Assembly (NCBI GenBank): GCA_009843635.1
Contig: VYDB01000119.1
Location: 1-32,086, forward strand
Length of the DNA: 32,086 nucleotides
Direction of reading: 5' to 3'
DNA from: Gammaproteobacteria bacterium
GTDB lineage: Bacteria; Pseudomonadota; Gammaproteobacteria; Pseudomonadales; Azotimanducaceae
This document shows, piece after piece, positions 30,238-32,086 of this stretch. The position numbers and the translations under genes were made by a program. Position 1 is the first letter of the stretch; each line of letters begins with the position of its first letter. Under the pieces are notes generated by a model that ran no database searches, was not told the DNA's origin, and saw only the letters and a list, made by a program, of their open reading frames with translations.

Positions 30238-31878
30238 GTGAAAAACGAACAGAGAGAAGCCATAGAGCGGGTTAAAGTCCAGCTATCTAGAACGCGCTCT
30301 TGGGCAGGGCTCGATGTCGATGCGTTCTATAAGCCTAGGGCGTCGGATGACACATACGACTCCGAACTGAGCGATCCCGGTTCATTTCCCTATACGAGAG
30401 GTATTTCACCATCCGGCTATCGTGAGCGAATGTGGACCCTTAGGAACATTGTTGGATATGGTTCGCCGAAGGACACCTTGGAAGGGATTCGAACCGCCTT
30501 ATCAGCCGGCACCGCCGGCATAAACGTGGTCCCAGACGCACTGACACAACAGGCGATAGACCCAGACCACCCTGCTTTCGGCGTGGAAGTTGGATCCGAG
30601 GGCTGCTCCATTGCGTGTGCAAGCGACATGGAACAGTTAACCGAGGATATCGACATCACAAAAACCGGCGTCGCATATCACTATGGGATGCTGGCATATG
30701 CGGTGTCGGCCGCGACAGCCAAGCGACGCGGGATTGAACTGGACAAGATGCGCGGGTCGTCAATGCCAGATCACCTTTCCTATTCACTCTCAGGCTGGGG
30801 ACAGCATCTGTTGCCTGCAGAGTTTGCACATAAGGCCACACTCGACTATGTCGAGTTCGCTACAAAAAACAGTCCGCTATGGGCGCTAGCAATTCCCCAA
30901 GCCTATGATCTTCGAGAGCGTGGTGCTTCGCCGTGGGGTGAAGTCGCTTACGGCATGGCAATCATGAACCAAACTATGTCGGATCTAATCGAGCGCGGAT
31001 GTAGTATTGACGACATCGCCCCTAGCCTAGCCTGGGTATCGACTTCGGACATCGATTTCTTTGAAGAGGTCGCCAAGTTTCGAGTGATTCGAAGAGTATG
31101 GGCTCGAACAATGAAAGAACGATTTGGAGCCAAAGACTCAAGGTCGCTTTCAGTGCGCATCGCATGTCATACGGCTGGAAAGTCGCTTGTGTACCAGCAA
31201 CCCCTAAATAATCTCACCAGAGTTGCAATTCAATCGTTTGCCGCATTGTGCGGCGGAGTTCAGTCACTAGAGTCTTGCACATACGATGAACCCATAAGCA
31301 TCCCCACGCCCGAGGCACGAGAGCTTGCTACCAGAACCCAACAAATTCTCGCGCACGAGGTAGGCGCAGCACGTACTGTAGACCCACTGGGTGGTAGCTA
31401 CTACGTTGAGGCGCTTACCGACGAAGTTGAGGCTCGAGCCATGGAATTGCTCAACCAAATCGAAGAGATAGGCATCATCAATGCCGTCAGCGATGGCAGC
31501 ATTGAAGCGGCTATGGACGAGAACAATCTCATCAAAGAACGTGAAATCAACAACTGCGAGCGAATTGTCGTCGGACATAACGAATTCATACCCGAGGATG
31601 AGCCTCAGCCAAAGCGTTTCTCGTTCTCTAGAGAACGTGTGAAAAAGCACGTCGAGAAGTTCGTGCAGATGAAAAAGGATCGCAACAATGCCGAACTAGA
31701 ATCAAGGCTGAGGCGCCTCTACCAAACCGCCGCGGGGAACACCAACTTTCACGAAGCAATGATCGACGCATTCGTGGCCAATGGATCAATTGGCGAAGTG
31801 TGGGGAACCGTACGACTGGCGAACGGACTCTCGTATGACCCGTTCAATGTAATCAAACACCCATTTTCCTTGGAATGA
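30238..31878 (+). CDS. Coenzyme-B12-dependent acyl-CoA mutase, large subunit (atypical)
   Basis: 546 residues, matching the large subunits of split mutases such as isobutyryl-CoA and 2-hydroxyisobutyryl-CoA mutases; the B12-binding domain is encoded by the next gene. The family is plain from PYTRGISPSGYRERMWTLRN, GIRTALSAGTAGINVV and EVGAARTVDPLGGSYYVEAL. The active site is unusual. The methylmalonyl-CoA mutase Tyr89 position is Ile71, Gln197 is Met176, the Arg207 area has no Arg (Gly186/Trp187), and His244 is Asp224 in PQAYDLRERG. Ile at the Tyr89 position is the hallmark of 2-hydroxyisobutyryl-CoA mutase. Alignments were made by eye. It probably rearranges the carbon skeleton of a non-standard acyl-CoA. 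GTG start at 30238 with CAGG upstream; its stop overlaps the next ATG (ATGA). Confidence 0.9.
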   Translation: MKNEQREAIERVKVQLSRTRSWAGLDVDAFYKPRASDDTYDSELSDPGSFPYTRGISPSGYRERMWTLRNIVGYGSPKDTLEGIRTALSAGTAGINVVPDALTQQAIDPDHPAFGVEVGSEGCSIACASDMEQLTEDIDITKTGVAYHYGMLAYAVSAATAKRRGIELDKMRGSSMPDHLSYSLSGWGQHLLPAEFAHKATLDYVEFATKNSPLWALAIPQAYDLRERGASPWGEVAYGMAIMNQTMSDLIERGCSIDDIAPSLAWVSTSDIDFFEEVAKFRVIRRVWARTMKERFGAKDSRSLSVRIACHTAGKSLVYQQPLNNLTRVAIQSFAALCGGVQSLESCTYDEPISIPTPEARELATRTQQILAHEVGAARTVDPLGGSYYVEALTDEVEARAMELLNQIEEIGIINAVSDGSIEAAMDENNLIKEREINNCERIVVGHNEFIPEDEPQPKRFSFSRERVKKHVEKFVQMKKDRNNAELESRLRRLYQTAAGNTNFHEAMIDAFVANGSIGEVWGTVRLANGLSYDPFNVIKHPFSLE

Positions 31879-32086
31879 GCGCCATGTCTGAGGAACCAAG
31901 AATTCGCTGCTTGTTGGGCATGCTCGGCACTGACGTCCACAGCAAGGGTGTCCGTACTCTCGCTCAATTGCTCCGAGATGCTGGCATAGAAGTGATTTAC
32001 ATTGGGGAACACAACACGGTCCCAGGCATGGTTAGGACTCTCGCCAAAATAAACTGTTCATTTCAGGTCTCTGGGGGACAGCGTGT
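31875..32086 (+). CDS. B12-binding small subunit of the acyl-CoA mutase (partial)
   Basis: Runs off the right edge; 70 codons are visible. The ATG at 31875 overlaps the mutase stop as ATGA; a second in-frame ATG is at 31884. The visible part has the cobalamin-binding signature DVHSKG (D-x-H-x-x-G), whose histidine replaces dimethylbenzimidazole as lower cobalt ligand, followed by the typical LAQLLRDAGIEVIYIGEHNT. This makes a two-subunit mutase. The later sequence of the domain is outside the window. Confidence 0.88.
   Translation, partial: MSAMSEEPRIRCLLGMLGTDVHSKGVRTLAQLLRDAGIEVIYIGEHNTVPGMVRTLAKINCSFQVSGGQR

Overview
The window looks like a piece of a Gram-negative, probably marine or environmental gammaproteobacterial chromosome. 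Two large TonB-dependent receptors with the EEIVV TonB-box style, a FecI-like ECF sigma factor, ATGA/GTGA-coupled genes and Shine-Dalgarno starts point that way. The taxonomy is inference. No rRNA, tRNA, CRISPR array, transposase or integrase gene was seen.

Region A (1-12.3 kb, GC-rich) is a carbohydrate-type uptake and catabolism locus. A secreted formylglycine sulfatase reads rightward. Facing it is a tightly coupled leftward operon, transcribed in this order: TonB-dependent receptor, Tat-exported sugar isomerase/epimerase-like protein, PVC-type dehydrogenase with a C-terminal cytochrome c, Gfo/Idh/MocA oxidoreductase, an Nramp-fold membrane protein without the canonical metal-binding motifs, a second and divergent Gfo/Idh/MocA protein, and a GntR/FadR regulator. 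The operon promoter (about 12.2 kb) is bracketed by three copies of TGGTCAGG. The likely logic is: import a (possibly sulfated) sugar or cyclitol derivative, oxidise and isomerise it, and pass it inward under GntR control.

Region B (12.3-14.5 kb) holds a Rieske oxygenase alpha subunit divergent from an unknown multi-pass membrane protein. Base composition then falls sharply: hand-counted lines are about 63-65% GC on the left and about 48-50% in several places on the right.

Region C (14.5-32.1 kb) looks like a catabolic island for a hydrophobic or CoA-activated compound. It contains a deazaflavin-type (Ddn) oxidoreductase, an orphan FecI-like sigma factor, an acyl-CoA dehydrogenase pair (one member broken by stops in all three frames), an acyl-CoA ligase, a cupin, a TetR regulator, an EthD-domain protein, a second unknown membrane protein, a second TonB receptor, a luciferase-like monooxygenase and a second Rieske oxygenase. 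At the right edge is a rightward operon of a phytoene-desaturase-like FAD oxidoreductase, a 69-residue unknown protein, a coenzyme-B12 acyl-CoA mutase large subunit with an altered active site, and its B12-binding subunit, which runs off the window. The most novel element is this mutase module: the residues that define methylmalonyl-CoA mutase substrate binding are all replaced, and one replacement (Ile) matches the position diagnostic of 2-hydroxyisobutyryl-CoA mutase. The substrate of the island cannot be read from sequence alone.
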